Assembly (NCBI RefSeq): GCF_000284515.1
Contig: NC_017668.1
Span: 806,001-870,000 of the forward strand
DNA: 64,000 nucleotides
Direction of reading: 5' to 3'
DNA from: Halobacillus halophilus DSM 2266
GTDB taxonomy: Bacteria; Bacillota; Bacilli; Bacillales; Halobacillaceae
Shown here: positions 15,576 to 23,041 of the stretch, in pieces
How the letters are laid out: each line of letters opens with the position of its first letter
Numbering within the stretch: the stretch's first letter is position 1
Notes under the pieces: model-generated
Database searches by the model: none
The model's input: only the letters and a program-made list of their open reading frames with translations
Told to the model about the DNA's origin: nothing
Position numbers and translations under genes: made by a program

Positions 15576-16343
15576 TCAGAGAAAGCTGCTGATTTTAGAT
15601 AGTTCAATGTCGGCTTCTTTCAATGCTTTGGTAATATACGCTGCAAATTCTACAGCAGATTCTTCATCACCGTGAATACATATCGTTTGCGGTTCGATTT
15701 CAACATCTACATTCTGCAGACTGGTAACTTTATTTTCTTTGATCATACGGATAACCTGTTTTACCGCTGACTGATGATCGGTAATTAAAGAATTGGGATC
15801 TCTTCTGGAGGTAAGGCTGCCATCCTGTTGATAGGTACGGTCTGAAAAGACTTCACTTGCCGTTCGCAGTCCGGCGTGGCGGCCGGCTTGAACGAGCTCA
15901 CTTCCCGCAAGACCAAACAGAATAAGTTCGGGATCTACATCATAAACGGCTTGGGCAATAGCATCAGCCAGCTTTCTATCTTGAGCGGCCATATTAAACA
16001 ACGCTCCGTGAGGTTTAACGTGCTGTAGATACTGTCCTTCTGCTTTTACAAATCCGTTCAATGCACCCACTTGATAAACGACAAGATCATAAGCTTCCTC
16101 AGGAGTGACATCCATCTTTCTGCGTCCAAACCCGGCTAAATCGGGAAAACCGGGATGAGCTCCAATCCCTGTATTATTTTCCGCAGCCAGCTTGACCGTT
16201 TTCCTCATGATGGATGGGTCCCCAGCGTGGAAACCACAGGCAATATTAGCAGACGTTACATATTTTAGAATTTCCTCATCTCTGCCTTTTGTATAAGTAC
16301 CAAAGCTCTCTCCCATGTCACAATTAATATCTACAATAGGCAT
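15576..16343 (-). CDS. pxpA: 5-oxoprolinase subunit A (LamB/YcsF family)
   Basis: The 255-residue protein begins [15 protein letters not shown], the family hallmark, and contains [12 protein letters not shown] (about 35-46) and 'VKPHGALFN'. PxpA with PxpB and PxpC forms the bacterial ATP-dependent 5-oxoprolinase that opens 5-oxo-L-proline (pyroglutamate) to glutamate. It is last of the three-gene operon, 11 bp after pxpC, with AGGAGG before its ATG. Confidence 0.93.
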   Translation of the reverse strand: MPIVDINCDMGESFGTYTKGRDEEILKYVTSANIACGFHAGDPSIMRKTVKLAAENNTGIGAHPGFPDLAGFGRRKMDVTPEEAYDLVVYQVGALNGFVKAEGQYLQHVKPHGALFNMAAQDRKLADAIAQAVYDVDPELILFGLAGSELVQAGRHAGLRTASEVFSDRTYQQDGSLTSRRDPNSLITDHQSAVKQVIRMIKENKVTSLQNVDVEIEPQTICIHGDEESAVEFAAYITKALKEADIELSKISSFL

Positions 16344-16354
16344 GTACGTTCCTC

Positions 16355-17356
16355 CTAACGGTATTTAAATCTAATTCCTTGTGCCAGCTGTTGAATTTGT
16401 GTTTCGCGCTCGAGTAATAAATGCTGAGCTTGCTTATGACTAATCTGTTCGAAGCTCACTTGCTCCCCGGGTTTTAATTGGGCGATGCGTGGGAGGTCCA
16501 CGGTGGCTACTTGACCAATCTTAGGATATCCTCCTGTAGTTTGGCGATCAGCAAGCAGAATAATCGGGTTGCCTTCTGGTGGAACTTGTATGGTGCCAAA
16601 CGTTACGGCCTCTGAAATCATATCCTTTTGCTTCTTAAGTTCTAATTTACTACCTTGAAGGCGGTAGCCCATTCGGTCTGATTGAGAATCAATTTGGAAT
16701 CTTTCTTCAAAGAATGAAGAATGGCTATCGTCGGTAAATAGATGGAACTCCCGGCCTTCCATTACTTTAAGTTTGGGCTCACCGTGAATAGGGGCGCTGA
16801 ATTCAGTAGCCACGAACCAGTCCATAGCCTGATAAGGCTGACTTCCTGCCATATCTTTGAGTTGGTCAAAGGCTTTTCGCGAAGCATTTGATAATTCGCC
16901 AAAGTTGATGGTATCTCCTTTATCCAGATCCCGGCCTTGATAACCACCGATTTCTGCTCTCAGGTAAGTGGAGGCACTTCCCATTACAGAAGCTACATCT
17001 AAACCTCCTGCGATAGCCAGATAAGCTCTGAACCCTTTTTTGGGATTTCCAAATCTAAGTTCACTTCCTTTTTTGATATATATCGGTCGCCATAGCCCAA
17101 CGGTCTCTCCATCAATCATAGGTGAGAGGTTTCCGCCGCAGACGGCTATCAGTGCATCTTCCTGGAATTCGAGCACAGGACCTTTAAGTGTTATTTCCAT
17201 TGTAGGAGTGCGTTGGTCGTTTCCTACAAGCAGATTAGCAATTCGATGGGCTTCTGGATCCATCGCTCCACTCGTAATGACTCCATATTTCTGATATCCA
17301 TACCGTCCCAGGTCCTGAATGGTAGTCAGCAGACCAGATTTTAGAACTTTCAGCAT
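16355..17356 (-). CDS. pxpC: 5-oxoprolinase subunit C (KipA / biotin-dependent carboxyltransferase family)
   Basis: The 333-residue protein starts [22 protein letters not shown] and has the family's '[17 protein letters not shown]' and 'VCGGNLSP...' stretches and '[15 protein letters not shown]' near residue 265, all typical of KipA/PxpC. It overlaps pxpB by 7 bp, with AAGGAGGGG before the ATG, which indicates coupled translation. In B. subtilis the homologue was first described as KipA, an antagonist of the kinase inhibitor KipI; the enzyme function was shown later. Confidence 0.92.
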   Translation of the reverse strand: MLKVLKSGLLTTIQDLGRYGYQKYGVITSGAMDPEAHRIANLLVGNDQRTPTMEITLKGPVLEFQEDALIAVCGGNLSPMIDGETVGLWRPIYIKKGSELRFGNPKKGFRAYLAIAGGLDVASVMGSASTYLRAEIGGYQGRDLDKGDTINFGELSNASRKAFDQLKDMAGSQPYQAMDWFVATEFSAPIHGEPKLKVMEGREFHLFTDDSHSSFFEERFQIDSQSDRMGYRLQGSKLELKKQKDMISEAVTFGTIQVPPEGNPIILLADRQTTGGYPKIGQVATVDLPRIAQLKPGEQVSFEQISHKQAQHLLLERETQIQQLAQGIRFKYR

Positions 17357-18069
17357 GATTTCCCCTCCTTAATTGCGAGGTACTCTTTTTCTGAGATGGA
17401 CGTAAATTTAATTTTATCCCCTGCCTGCAAAAGAGAAGGTGGGTCTTCTTCAGGCTGAAATAACTGCAGGGGAGTCTGCCCAATTAATTGCCACCCTCCC
17501 GGTGTGGTAATCGGATAAACTCCTGTTTGGCTTCCGGCAATTCCTACGGATCCTGCAGGTATTTCAAGCCTTGGATCATCTCTTCTGGGAGTGGAAATAG
17601 TTTCGTCCATTCCCCCAATATAAGGAAAGCCTGGAGCAAACCCGATCATGTACACAATATAATTTCCGTTCATGTGTCTATTGATAACTTCATCTTCTTT
17701 AAGGTCCGTGTACTCGGCTACATAGGATAAATCGGGACCGTATTTCCCTCCATAACATATAGGTATTTCAATCGTCCGAGGTTCAGGTACTTTATCGCGC
17801 TTGTTCTGTGTGAGCATTTGTCTTAATTGGTCACACACCCAGTCGTAGGGAAGGGTGTCTGTTTGCTTTATTTGCTGATAGACAAATAGAGGACTGTAAA
17901 GAATGGTTATATTGGTAAAGGCTGGTATGTATTCAATCATCCACTCTGGTTGATGTTCTTCTAATAACTTTGATATCGACTGCACTTCTTCATGAATCGT
18001 TTGTGAAATCTCATTTCCTAAATCAATGACAACTGCCTGATCTCCAAGAGGTTGAAAATGGTAGTTCAT
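17350..18069 (-). CDS. pxpB: 5-oxoprolinase subunit B (KipI family)
   Basis: The 239-residue protein has the KipI/PxpB signatures 'LGDQAVVIDLG', 'IPAFTNITILYSP' (about 48-60), 'IPICYGGKYGPDL', 'GFAPGFPYIGGMD' and 'TPGGWQLIGQTPLQLF' near the C-terminus. It is the first gene of pxpBCA; AAGGAGG lies 9 nt before the ATG. The three genes cover the full enzyme and no transporter or regulator is attached. Confidence 0.92.
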   Translation of the reverse strand: MNYHFQPLGDQAVVIDLGNEISQTIHEEVQSISKLLEEHQPEWMIEYIPAFTNITILYSPLFVYQQIKQTDTLPYDWVCDQLRQMLTQNKRDKVPEPRTIEIPICYGGKYGPDLSYVAEYTDLKEDEVINRHMNGNYIVYMIGFAPGFPYIGGMDETISTPRRDDPRLEIPAGSVGIAGSQTGVYPITTPGGWQLIGQTPLQLFQPEEDPPSLLQAGDKIKFTSISEKEYLAIKEGKSC

Positions 18070-18175
18070 CAGTAAGCCTCCTTAAATAAACTATTCCTTC
18101 ACCTATCCTATTAAACTATTCCCTTTGAATAGACATTTATTCTTCAAAATTTTAGGTGGTAAAGAAGGTGTTTTC

Positions 18176-18202
18176 GTTTACAGAAAAGCGGAATGCGGTA
18201 AA
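18176..18202 (+). promoter_or_regulatory. Possible sigma-B promoter of the YdaT-like gene
   Basis: GTTTAC (18176-18181) is followed after 14 bp by CGGTAA (18196-18201), close to the general-stress sigma-B consensus GTTTAA-N13-15-GGGTAT. The B. subtilis homologue ydaT is a known sigma-B gene, which supports the reading; the match itself is moderate. Confidence 0.4.
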
Positions 18203-18237
18203 TATAATTATACCATTTGTTAAAAGGAGGGCGTACG

Positions 18238-18693
18238 ATGCCTTGGAATATGAATGATTATCCTAGCTCTTGAAAAAATTTGGATACGCCAGTCAAAAAG
18301 AAGGCTATTGATATCGCAAATGCTATGCTCGATGAAGGATATGATGAAGGGAGGGCCATTCCTATTGCAACCGAACAGGCAAAGGAATGGTATGAGAATG
18401 CAACCAAAGATGAAATCAACGAAGCGAAGCAGATGGGCGATGATGAATTACAAAGCAGAGATCAGGACGATCAGCAGTATGAAAGCCGCCCTGGGTTATT
18501 AGATAAAGGAGAGCACGTGGTGCCTCATGAAGATGGTTGGGCTGTACAGGCAGAAGATGCAAAGAAACCATCCAATGTTTACGAAAAAAAAGAAGAAGCT
18601 GTTTCCCGTGCTAAAGAGGTAGCGGAGAACAAAGGAACTCAAGTGATTATCCATAAGAAGGATGGAAGCATCCAAGAAAAAACGGATTATTAA
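18238..18693 (+). pseudogene. YdaT-like general stress protein with an in-frame TGA at codon 12
   Basis: An ATG at 18238, 7 nt after AAAGGAGGG, opens MPWNMNDYPSS, then TGA (18271-18273), then KNLDTPVKKKAIDIANAMLDEG and 130 further codons in the same frame. The joined protein matches what I recall of B. subtilis YdaT (MPWSMKDYPQS-x-KNL...) over its whole length, so the natural gene starts at 18238. The stop replaces one residue, probably Trp (TGG to TGA) or Leu. The second half (from 18505) is a DUF2188 domain with EHVVPHEDGWAVQAE. It may be a one-base nonsense mutation, a sequencing error, a readthrough codon, or the downstream part may restart at TTG 18280 without a ribosome site. Confidence 0.75.
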
Positions 18694-18758
18694 AAAAGGT
18701 TTAATGCAAGGTTATAGGGGATATATACCAATTAATACAATAATTAGGAGGTATTGCA

Positions 18759-18971
18759 ATGGCAGATAGTAAAAATCAATCCGAACATGTAGTAGCTCAT
18801 GAAGATGGCTGGGCTGTGAAGGCAGAAGGTGCCGATCAACCAACGAAGATTTATGAAAATAAACAGGATGCGATTAACAGAGCAAAAGAAATTGCTCAGA
18901 ATAAAGGTACAAGTGCAATCATCCATAAGCAGGATGGCACGATCCAGAATCATTATTCTTATTCTGAATAG
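18759..18971 (+). CDS. DUF2188 domain protein (70 aa)
   Basis: The small protein, behind TTAGGAGGT, consists of just one DUF2188 domain: EHVVAHEDGWAVKAEGADQP, an Arg/Lys helix 'AINRAKEIAQNKG' and 'AIIHKQDGTIQ'. It is plainly a paralogue of the C-terminal half of the YdaT-like gene 66 bp upstream and might partly replace it if that gene is dead. The domain occurs in many stress-induced Bacillus proteins; its molecular role is unknown. Confidence 0.85.
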   Translation: MADSKNQSEHVVAHEDGWAVKAEGADQPTKIYENKQDAINRAKEIAQNKGTSAIIHKQDGTIQNHYSYSE

Positions 18972-18988
18972 TAACGCAAGAGTCATAT

Positions 18989-19017
18989 AAGAGTACCCTG
19001 CCCAGGGTGCTCTTTTT
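18989..19017 (+). terminator. Terminator after the DUF2188 gene
   Basis: GAGTACCCTG pairs with CAGGGTGCTC (one mismatch, loop CC) and is followed by TTTTT. Confidence 0.85.
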
Positions 19018-19067
19018 GTATGAAAATATGGTATGATAGGTAAACGATGATAGAGGGAGGATGAACC

Positions 19068-19262
19068 ATGAACGGACAGAAGCGAAGTGATATTAAGCCT
19101 GGTTTAGAGGTAGATATCGTATTAAAGAAAGATCAGAGAAGTGGGAATGTGACTAGAGGGATCGTGAAAGATTTATTGACGAAGTCGCCCTCCCATCCCC
19201 ATGGAATTAAAGTCCGCCTGGAAGATGGACAGGTCGGCCGTGTAAAGAATATTCATACTTAA
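19068..19262 (+). CDS. ywbE: YwbE family protein
   Basis: The 64-residue protein MNGQKRSDIKPGLEVDIVLK... is almost the same as B. subtilis YwbE as I remember it, including the conserved KDLLTKSPSHPHGIKVRLED and VGRVKNI segments. It has a small beta-barrel look; the function is unknown. It has its own GGGAGG site and terminator and stands alone. Confidence 0.92.
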   Translation: MNGQKRSDIKPGLEVDIVLKKDQRSGNVTRGIVKDLLTKSPSHPHGIKVRLEDGQVGRVKNIHT

Positions 19263-19269
19263 ATGATAT

Positions 19270-19317
19270 AAAAAACCAGCTCGAAAAAGCAACAGGCTTT
19301 CTCAAGCTGGTTTTTTG
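19270..19317. terminator. Bidirectional terminator between ywbE and the convergent gene
   Basis: AAAAAACCAGCT pairs with AGCTGGTTTTTT, with an inner GAAAAAGC/GCTTTCTC stem; T runs are present on both strands. Confidence 0.88.
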
Positions 19318-19320
19318 ATA

Positions 19321-19716
19321 CTAGGATTTGGTTTCATCCATATAGCTGCGGAAAGGCATTTCAATTGTGAAGAAATTTCCATCTGCATCACTAGTAGCTT
19401 CCAGGACAGTATAGGAGGTTCCGAAAATTCGTTCCATAGCGTGATCTCCATTATCGAAGGGCTCTCGGTCAATGGATAATCCAGATGAGAGAATTTTATG
19501 ACGGTCTTCTTCAGTAAGGCTGCTGGTTTCTTGCAGTTTAACCATAGGACGGATGATGGTGATGCCGCCTGGTTCTTCAATTTCATCATAATCTATCTCA
19601 ACGTTAACGAGAGTGTTCGCCTCGCCCAATATTTCTGTTACAATATCCTTCAATTCAGAGAAGTCCATTAAGAAGCGGACTTCTTCTGGTTCTAATCGAT
19701 TCGTGAATTCAGCCAT
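19321..19716 (-). CDS. Hypothetical acidic protein (131 aa)
   Basis: The start is the ATG giving MAEFTNRLEPEEVRF, since AAGGAGG lies 8 nt before it; a frame extended by 16 codons has no site. The protein is acidic and soluble, about 131 residues, with no known motif, Cys or membrane segment. 'DFSELKDIVTEILGEANTLVNVEIDYDEIEEPGGITIIRP' suggests an alpha-beta fold. It is the first gene downstream of the structured RNA at 19786-20086, whose terminator lies 72 bp before the start codon, so the RNA could be its regulatory leader. I do not recognise a family. Confidence 0.7.
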   Translation of the reverse strand: MAEFTNRLEPEEVRFLMDFSELKDIVTEILGEANTLVNVEIDYDEIEEPGGITIIRPMVKLQETSSLTEEDRHKILSSGLSIDREPFDNGDHAMERIFGTSYTVLEATSDADGNFFTIEMPFRSYMDETKS

Positions 19717-19785
19717 CTTCGTACCTCCTTCTATTTCTATACGAGTTATATTACCATAAGCCATATCTGATAAACCTTTTTAAAT

Positions 19786-20086
19786 TGGAAAAAGCGGACC
19801 AGACCGTCGTCTGACCCGCTTTTGTGTTACATCGGAAAAAATAAAGTTTTCTTAAACTTGTTTTTTAAATATTACAAGCGTTGGTTGTTGAATCCCAACC
19901 TTTGCCGCGGTTGATTAGTTCTACATGGTAGTTTTATCAACTTAAACGACGCAATCCCTACCTCTATTGCATCCTTACAGCTCCGAAGCTGATCCAGTGT
20001 GATTAAGTCGTATCAAAACGTAGCAGAATGCCAGTCTCATACATATCACTCTTTCATTTTCCGAGTTGCCTTATCTAAGGCACTAA
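19786..20086 (-). ncRNA. Structured RNA of about 300 nt, unidentified (free RNA or terminated leader)
   Basis: On the minus strand a perfect sigma-A promoter (20093-20121) is followed by about 300 nt without a usable reading frame, ending in a strong terminator (19788-19824). Local stems can be seen: TGCCTT/AAGGCA at the 5' end, CAGCT-TCGG-AGCTG, GCAAT/ATTGC whose loop GAGGTAG can also pair with CTACC downstream (a pseudoknot), and GGTTG/CAACC before the terminator. It does not match my recollection of tmRNA, RNase P RNA, SRP RNA or a T-box (the 14-nt T-box sequence is absent). It could be a riboswitch-type leader of the 19321-19716 gene or an independent small RNA. Confidence 0.6.
19788..19824 (-). 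terminator. Terminator of the 300-nt RNA
   Basis: Read on the minus strand, AAAAGCGGGTCAGAC pairs with GTCTGGTCCGCTTTTT around a GACG loop and ends in a T run. It also has T's on the other strand. Confidence 0.85.
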
Positions 20087-20092
20087 TTAATT

Positions 20093-20121
20093 ATTATAGT
20101 ATTCAAGGATACGTTTGTCAA
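20093..20121 (-). promoter_or_regulatory. Consensus sigma-A promoter of the 300-nt RNA
   Basis: Read on the minus strand: TTGACA (20121-20116), exactly 17 bp, then TATAAT (20098-20093). Both hexamers are perfect, which is uncommon and typical of strongly expressed stable RNAs. It lies just after the stop codon of the oxidoreductase gene. Confidence 0.88.
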
Positions 20122-20146
20122 TCCGGTGCGTTTTGAATGCAACTAC

Positions 20147-21148
20147 CTATTCGTCATCTTGCAACTTAATTATTGTACGGCCTCTTGTTTCACCTTTAAG
20201 AATCTGATGTAATTTTTCCTCAACTTCATCCAAAGAAATAACTACTTTCATACGATTAAACACTTCTTTGGTTTTTAAGTCGTTCGCCATTCGATGCCAT
20301 ACTTTTTTCCGAGTTTCCATTGGACAATAAACGGAATCAATGCCAAGGAGACTAATTCCCCGCAGTATGAAAGGATAAACTTGTGTAGGCACATTAACGC
20401 CCGCAGTTAATCCGCTGACTGCAGCTGCTCCATTGTACTGGAGTTTGCTAAGAACTGAAGCTAAAGGTTCGCCGCCGACGGGATCGACAGCAGCAGCCCA
20501 TTGCTGCTTCGCTAACGCTTTGATTTTGCCATTATAAACATCTTCTCTGGAAAGTACTTTATCAGCACCCAGATCTTTTAAGTATTCGGTATGTTCTTCA
20601 CTTCCCGTACTCGCATGCACTATATATCCGCGTTTAGCAAGCATTGCTACGGCCATACTTCCTACTCCGCCGGTCGCTCCTGTAACAAGTACCGGACCCT
20701 GATCTGGAGTAAGACCATTTTGCTCAAGGCGATAGACAGATAGTGCAGCAGTGAAACCAGCCGTACCATAAATCATCGACTCTTCAAGTGTTAGACCGTC
20801 GGGAAGAGGGACTATCCAGTCAGCAGGTATGTTGGCATACTGGCTGAACCCGCCATCATGTGATACTCCAATTTCATAACTTGTGGCAATGACTTGATCG
20901 CCTTCCTTGAACCGATCGTCTCGTGAGCGAACTACTTCACCGGCCAGGTCTATTCCAGGGATAATCGGGTAATCTTTCACAAGGGCGTTATCAGGCTGAG
21001 AAACCATGCCATCTTTGAAATTCACGCTGGAGTAGTGGACCTTAATTAACACATCACTGGATGGAAGATCTTTGGTTGAGAGATCTTCCAATCTTCCTTT
21101 TACTGTGTCTCCGTCTTTATCGATCTTATAGGCTTGAAAAGTTGTCAT
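20147..21148 (-). CDS. AcuI/YhfP-type NADPH oxidoreductase (MDR superfamily)
   Basis: The 333-residue protein has the MDR nucleotide motif VTGATGGVGSMAVAMLAKRG (about 152-171) and the YhdH/YhfP/AcuI group signatures 'VHYSSVNFKDGM', 'IPGIDLAGEVV' and 'GTAGFTAALSVYRLE'. AcuI enzymes reduce acrylyl-CoA to propionyl-CoA; YhfP-type proteins are of less certain substrate. There are no zinc ligands. It is preceded by a modest AGGTG site and 13 bp after the small charged protein at 21162-21365, so the two may share a transcript. Confidence 0.87.
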   Translation of the reverse strand: MTTFQAYKIDKDGDTVKGRLEDLSTKDLPSSDVLIKVHYSSVNFKDGMVSQPDNALVKDYPIIPGIDLAGEVVRSRDDRFKEGDQVIATSYEIGVSHDGGFSQYANIPADWIVPLPDGLTLEESMIYGTAGFTAALSVYRLEQNGLTPDQGPVLVTGATGGVGSMAVAMLAKRGYIVHASTGSEEHTEYLKDLGADKVLSREDVYNGKIKALAKQQWAAAVDPVGGEPLASVLSKLQYNGAAAVSGLTAGVNVPTQVYPFILRGISLLGIDSVYCPMETRKKVWHRMANDLKTKEVFNRMKVVISLDEVEEKLHQILKGETRGRTIIKLQDDE

Positions 21149-21161
21149 CTTTACACCTCAT

Positions 21162-21365
21162 TTAATCTTTTTTATCTTTATTTCGAAGATCTTCATCATA
21201 TTGTTCTTCTGTCAGAGAATCATTTTTGGACTTTTCGCCTTTTTCCTGTTCTCGTTCTTCTTTTTTAATTTCTTCATTAGGCATGCCATCAATTAATTTC
21301 TCTTTTTCTAATTTTTCTTCAAAACTTTGATCTCTTTCTTGCTTACGCTTATCTTGTTCAGCCAT
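21162..21365 (-). CDS. Small highly charged hypothetical protein (67 aa)
   Basis: The protein starts after GGAGGTGG and is almost entirely Glu, Lys, Asp, Arg, Gln and Asn with no aromatic residue but one Phe and one Tyr. It should be an extended or coiled helix without a stable core. Similar short charged proteins are common in salt-tolerant Bacillaceae, but I cannot name a family. Placed just upstream of the oxidoreductase gene. Confidence 0.65.
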   Translation of the reverse strand: MAEQDKRKQERDQSFEEKLEKEKLIDGMPNEEIKKEEREQEKGEKSKNDSLTEEQYDEDLRNKDKKD

Positions 21366-21507
21366 AAGGCCACCTCCATTAAATGGGATACACCTGCTTT
21401 ATTCCTTTTTTAGCCATTTATTAAACTCCTAAAGCCAGCTTATAAACCATGGCTTCACTTCCTAAAAAATCATAAAAATAAACTCCATTCCTTAGATCAG
21501 AAGGAGT

Positions 21508-22146
21508 TTACTTGTGATTGATTAATTTATTTTTTATGGTTTTAAAAAGGGAAGAGTGCACGATGTAATCGAAAGCTGTGCTGATCACGAGCCCGTGTAT
21601 AATAACGCCAAGAATAGTAAAAATGACAATGATCGTATAGCCACCGGCCGTTTCAGGTTCAAAGCCGGATCTTCCGAAGAAAGTAAGAGAAAGAATAGCT
21701 GTAAACCAGGCATCACTGTAAGAATCCAATTCGTTTTCTATCATATTTAAAGGGATGATTAATAGAAAAATGAGTACAAACGTAATGCCAGTCACTAAGA
21801 GCAGATGTTGTCTTTTTAAAAATCGGATAAAGGGCAGAGTATAGTATTTCGTGATCGATTTGAGCCGGAGTAAGTGTAGAATACGTGCTACGCGGGCGAA
21901 TTGAAAAATTGCATCGAGCGGAATAGCTGCAATTACGATAAATGGATGCTTCTTCACAAATCCCCATTTACTCTCACTTTTATAAAGCCTATAGAGGAAG
22001 TCCACGAAAAAAAATCCCCACGTACTCCAGACAATGACGCTATTGTAACCTGTTTCCTGCCATATGGTGGCCACCGAAAGTCCAGCAAGGAGGACCATGA
22101 AAATTTCATAGAATGTTTTAGATGGTTTTCGCTTAAAAAACTTCAA
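21508..22146 (-). CDS. Ion-channel-like membrane protein with a non-canonical filter
   Basis: The start is TTG at 22146, 8 nt after AAAGGAGG; an upstream extension runs into repeat-flanking DNA without a ribosome site. The 212-residue protein has about five or six membrane segments, a short voltage-sensor-like helix FARVARILHLLRLKS (83-97), and a pore loop AWFTAILSLTFFGRSGFEPE (about 145-164) followed by a last helix. The layout is that of a six-helix voltage-gated-type K channel (ion-transport family). The usual TVGYGD filter is replaced by TFFGRSG (155-161), so ordinary K+ selectivity is doubtful. A cytosolic RCK domain is absent. Confidence 0.75.
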   Translation of the reverse strand: MKFFKRKPSKTFYEIFMVLLAGLSVATIWQETGYNSVIVWSTWGFFFVDFLYRLYKSESKWGFVKKHPFIVIAAIPLDAIFQFARVARILHLLRLKSITKYYTLPFIRFLKRQHLLLVTGITFVLIFLLIIPLNMIENELDSYSDAWFTAILSLTFFGRSGFEPETAGGYTIIVIFTILGVIIHGLVISTAFDYIVHSSLFKTIKNKLINHK

Positions 22147-22274
22147 CTTCCTGGTCCTCCTTTGAAACTTGTCGAATGATACCCTTAGTATATCACCTGT
22201 TAGGGAGAAGGAACATGGCGCACGGACCGGCCACGAATTCGACACTGTTAAGCGTTGCTGATTATTTTTCAGCT

Positions 22275-23011
22275 GCTTATTAAACAATCGGGACGGATTG
22301 TTGAAGACTCAGTTTCGAGATAAATTGGGTCCGTTACGTTATGAGGAAGGGGCTGGTGGGGAAATAACTCGTCTTGTTCCATCACCCCGAAAGACCCTCG
22401 AGACATAAGCCGTTCATCAACGGACGGAAAGACCACCGTCCTTTTGATGCTCGGCTTATGCTAGTCGTGTCTTTCGGGGTGATTCCACATTTGAACACTT
22501 TCCTATGGGGGAACGGTGAGCTTCCTCGCTCGTTTCACTCCCTGTGGGATCTCACCTGATTCCTTCTCCCATGGGAGTCTTGCCATTTCCCCACCAACCC
22601 AGCCGAGTGAGAATAACGGACGCTTTTATAAGAGCGAATGCTCTCCTTCTTAATCGGTCCTAAATGCTTTTGTGACAGGCTATTTCACATCGTTATAGCA
22701 TGAAAATAGCTTCCTAATACATGCTTTTTCTCATCAAGTAGAGAATGTCTTAAGTGGTATCGATCATCTAATTCGGCAAGGTCCGGAGGGGGACTATGTA
22801 GACTTCTGTGGGATAAACATGATCGGTAAGATCCCGGAAGACGAAGCCTGAGGAGGCCCCGCGCAAGGGATGTTCGACTAAAATCGCCACGTCCTGTGGC
22901 AACGTCGAACGACCCAGCGTCGTACAGGGCCGGAAAGCGAAATCGTCCCCCGCAGGACCTTTCCTCTCCTAAAATATCTCGAAATAAAGTCTTCCACAAA
23001 CGGGAGCTTAT
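22275..23011. repeat. Copy C of the dispersed repeat (737 bp)
   Basis: The left end is type 1 (GCTTATTAAACAATCGGGAC, GGATTGTTGAAGACTCAGTT, TCGAGATA) and the right end type 2 (TATCTCGAAATAAAGTCTTC ... CGGGAGCTTAT). The left arm carries the 'CATAAGCCG' module; the right arm has GGTCCGGAGGGGGAC paired with GTCCCCCGCAGGACC (about 22790 and 22950) and the cruciform hairpin at 22872-22910. Both outer ends read GCTTAT in the same direction. It lies between the channel gene and the sigma-54 activator gene. Confidence 0.88.
22381..22482. repeat. Nested three-tier hairpin module inside copy C
   Basis: The outer stem is a perfect 15 bp (ATCACCCCGAAAGAC with GTCTTTCGGGGTGAT), the next CATAAGCCG/CGGCTTATG (22404-22412 with 22452-22460), the innermost GGACGG/CCGTCC (22422-22427 with 22435-22440). 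The same unit is in copy B. Confidence 0.8.
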
Positions 23012-23040
23012 CTGGAAGACTCAATCTAAAGATTTATAGA
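23012..23040. repeat. Extra partial terminal repeat abutting copy C
   Basis: CTGGAAGACTCAATCTAAAG follows directly on the GCTTAT end and resembles the inner part of a type 2 terminal repeat (CTGGAAGACTCAGTTTCGAG), as if a second copy once joined here. It stops at the stop codon of the activator gene. Confidence 0.45.
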
Positions 23041-23041
23041 G

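Noticed and set aside
19786-20086. T-box leader, tmRNA, RNase P RNA or SRP RNA
   Set aside because: The T-box 14-mer (AGGGTGGNACCGCG) is not there, only an isolated ACCGCGG; 5' and 3' ends do not pair as in tmRNA, and no known core of RNase P or SRP RNA was recognised.
22147-22287. N-terminal extension of the ion-channel protein
   Set aside because: It has no ribosome site and reaches into repeat C; AAAGGAGG before TTG 22146 marks the start.
22685-22999. 104-codon open frame on the minus strand inside repeat C (and similar frames at 28642-29023 and 40335-40869)
   Set aside because: They lie wholly in hairpin repeats, differ between copies through indels and lack ribosome sites.
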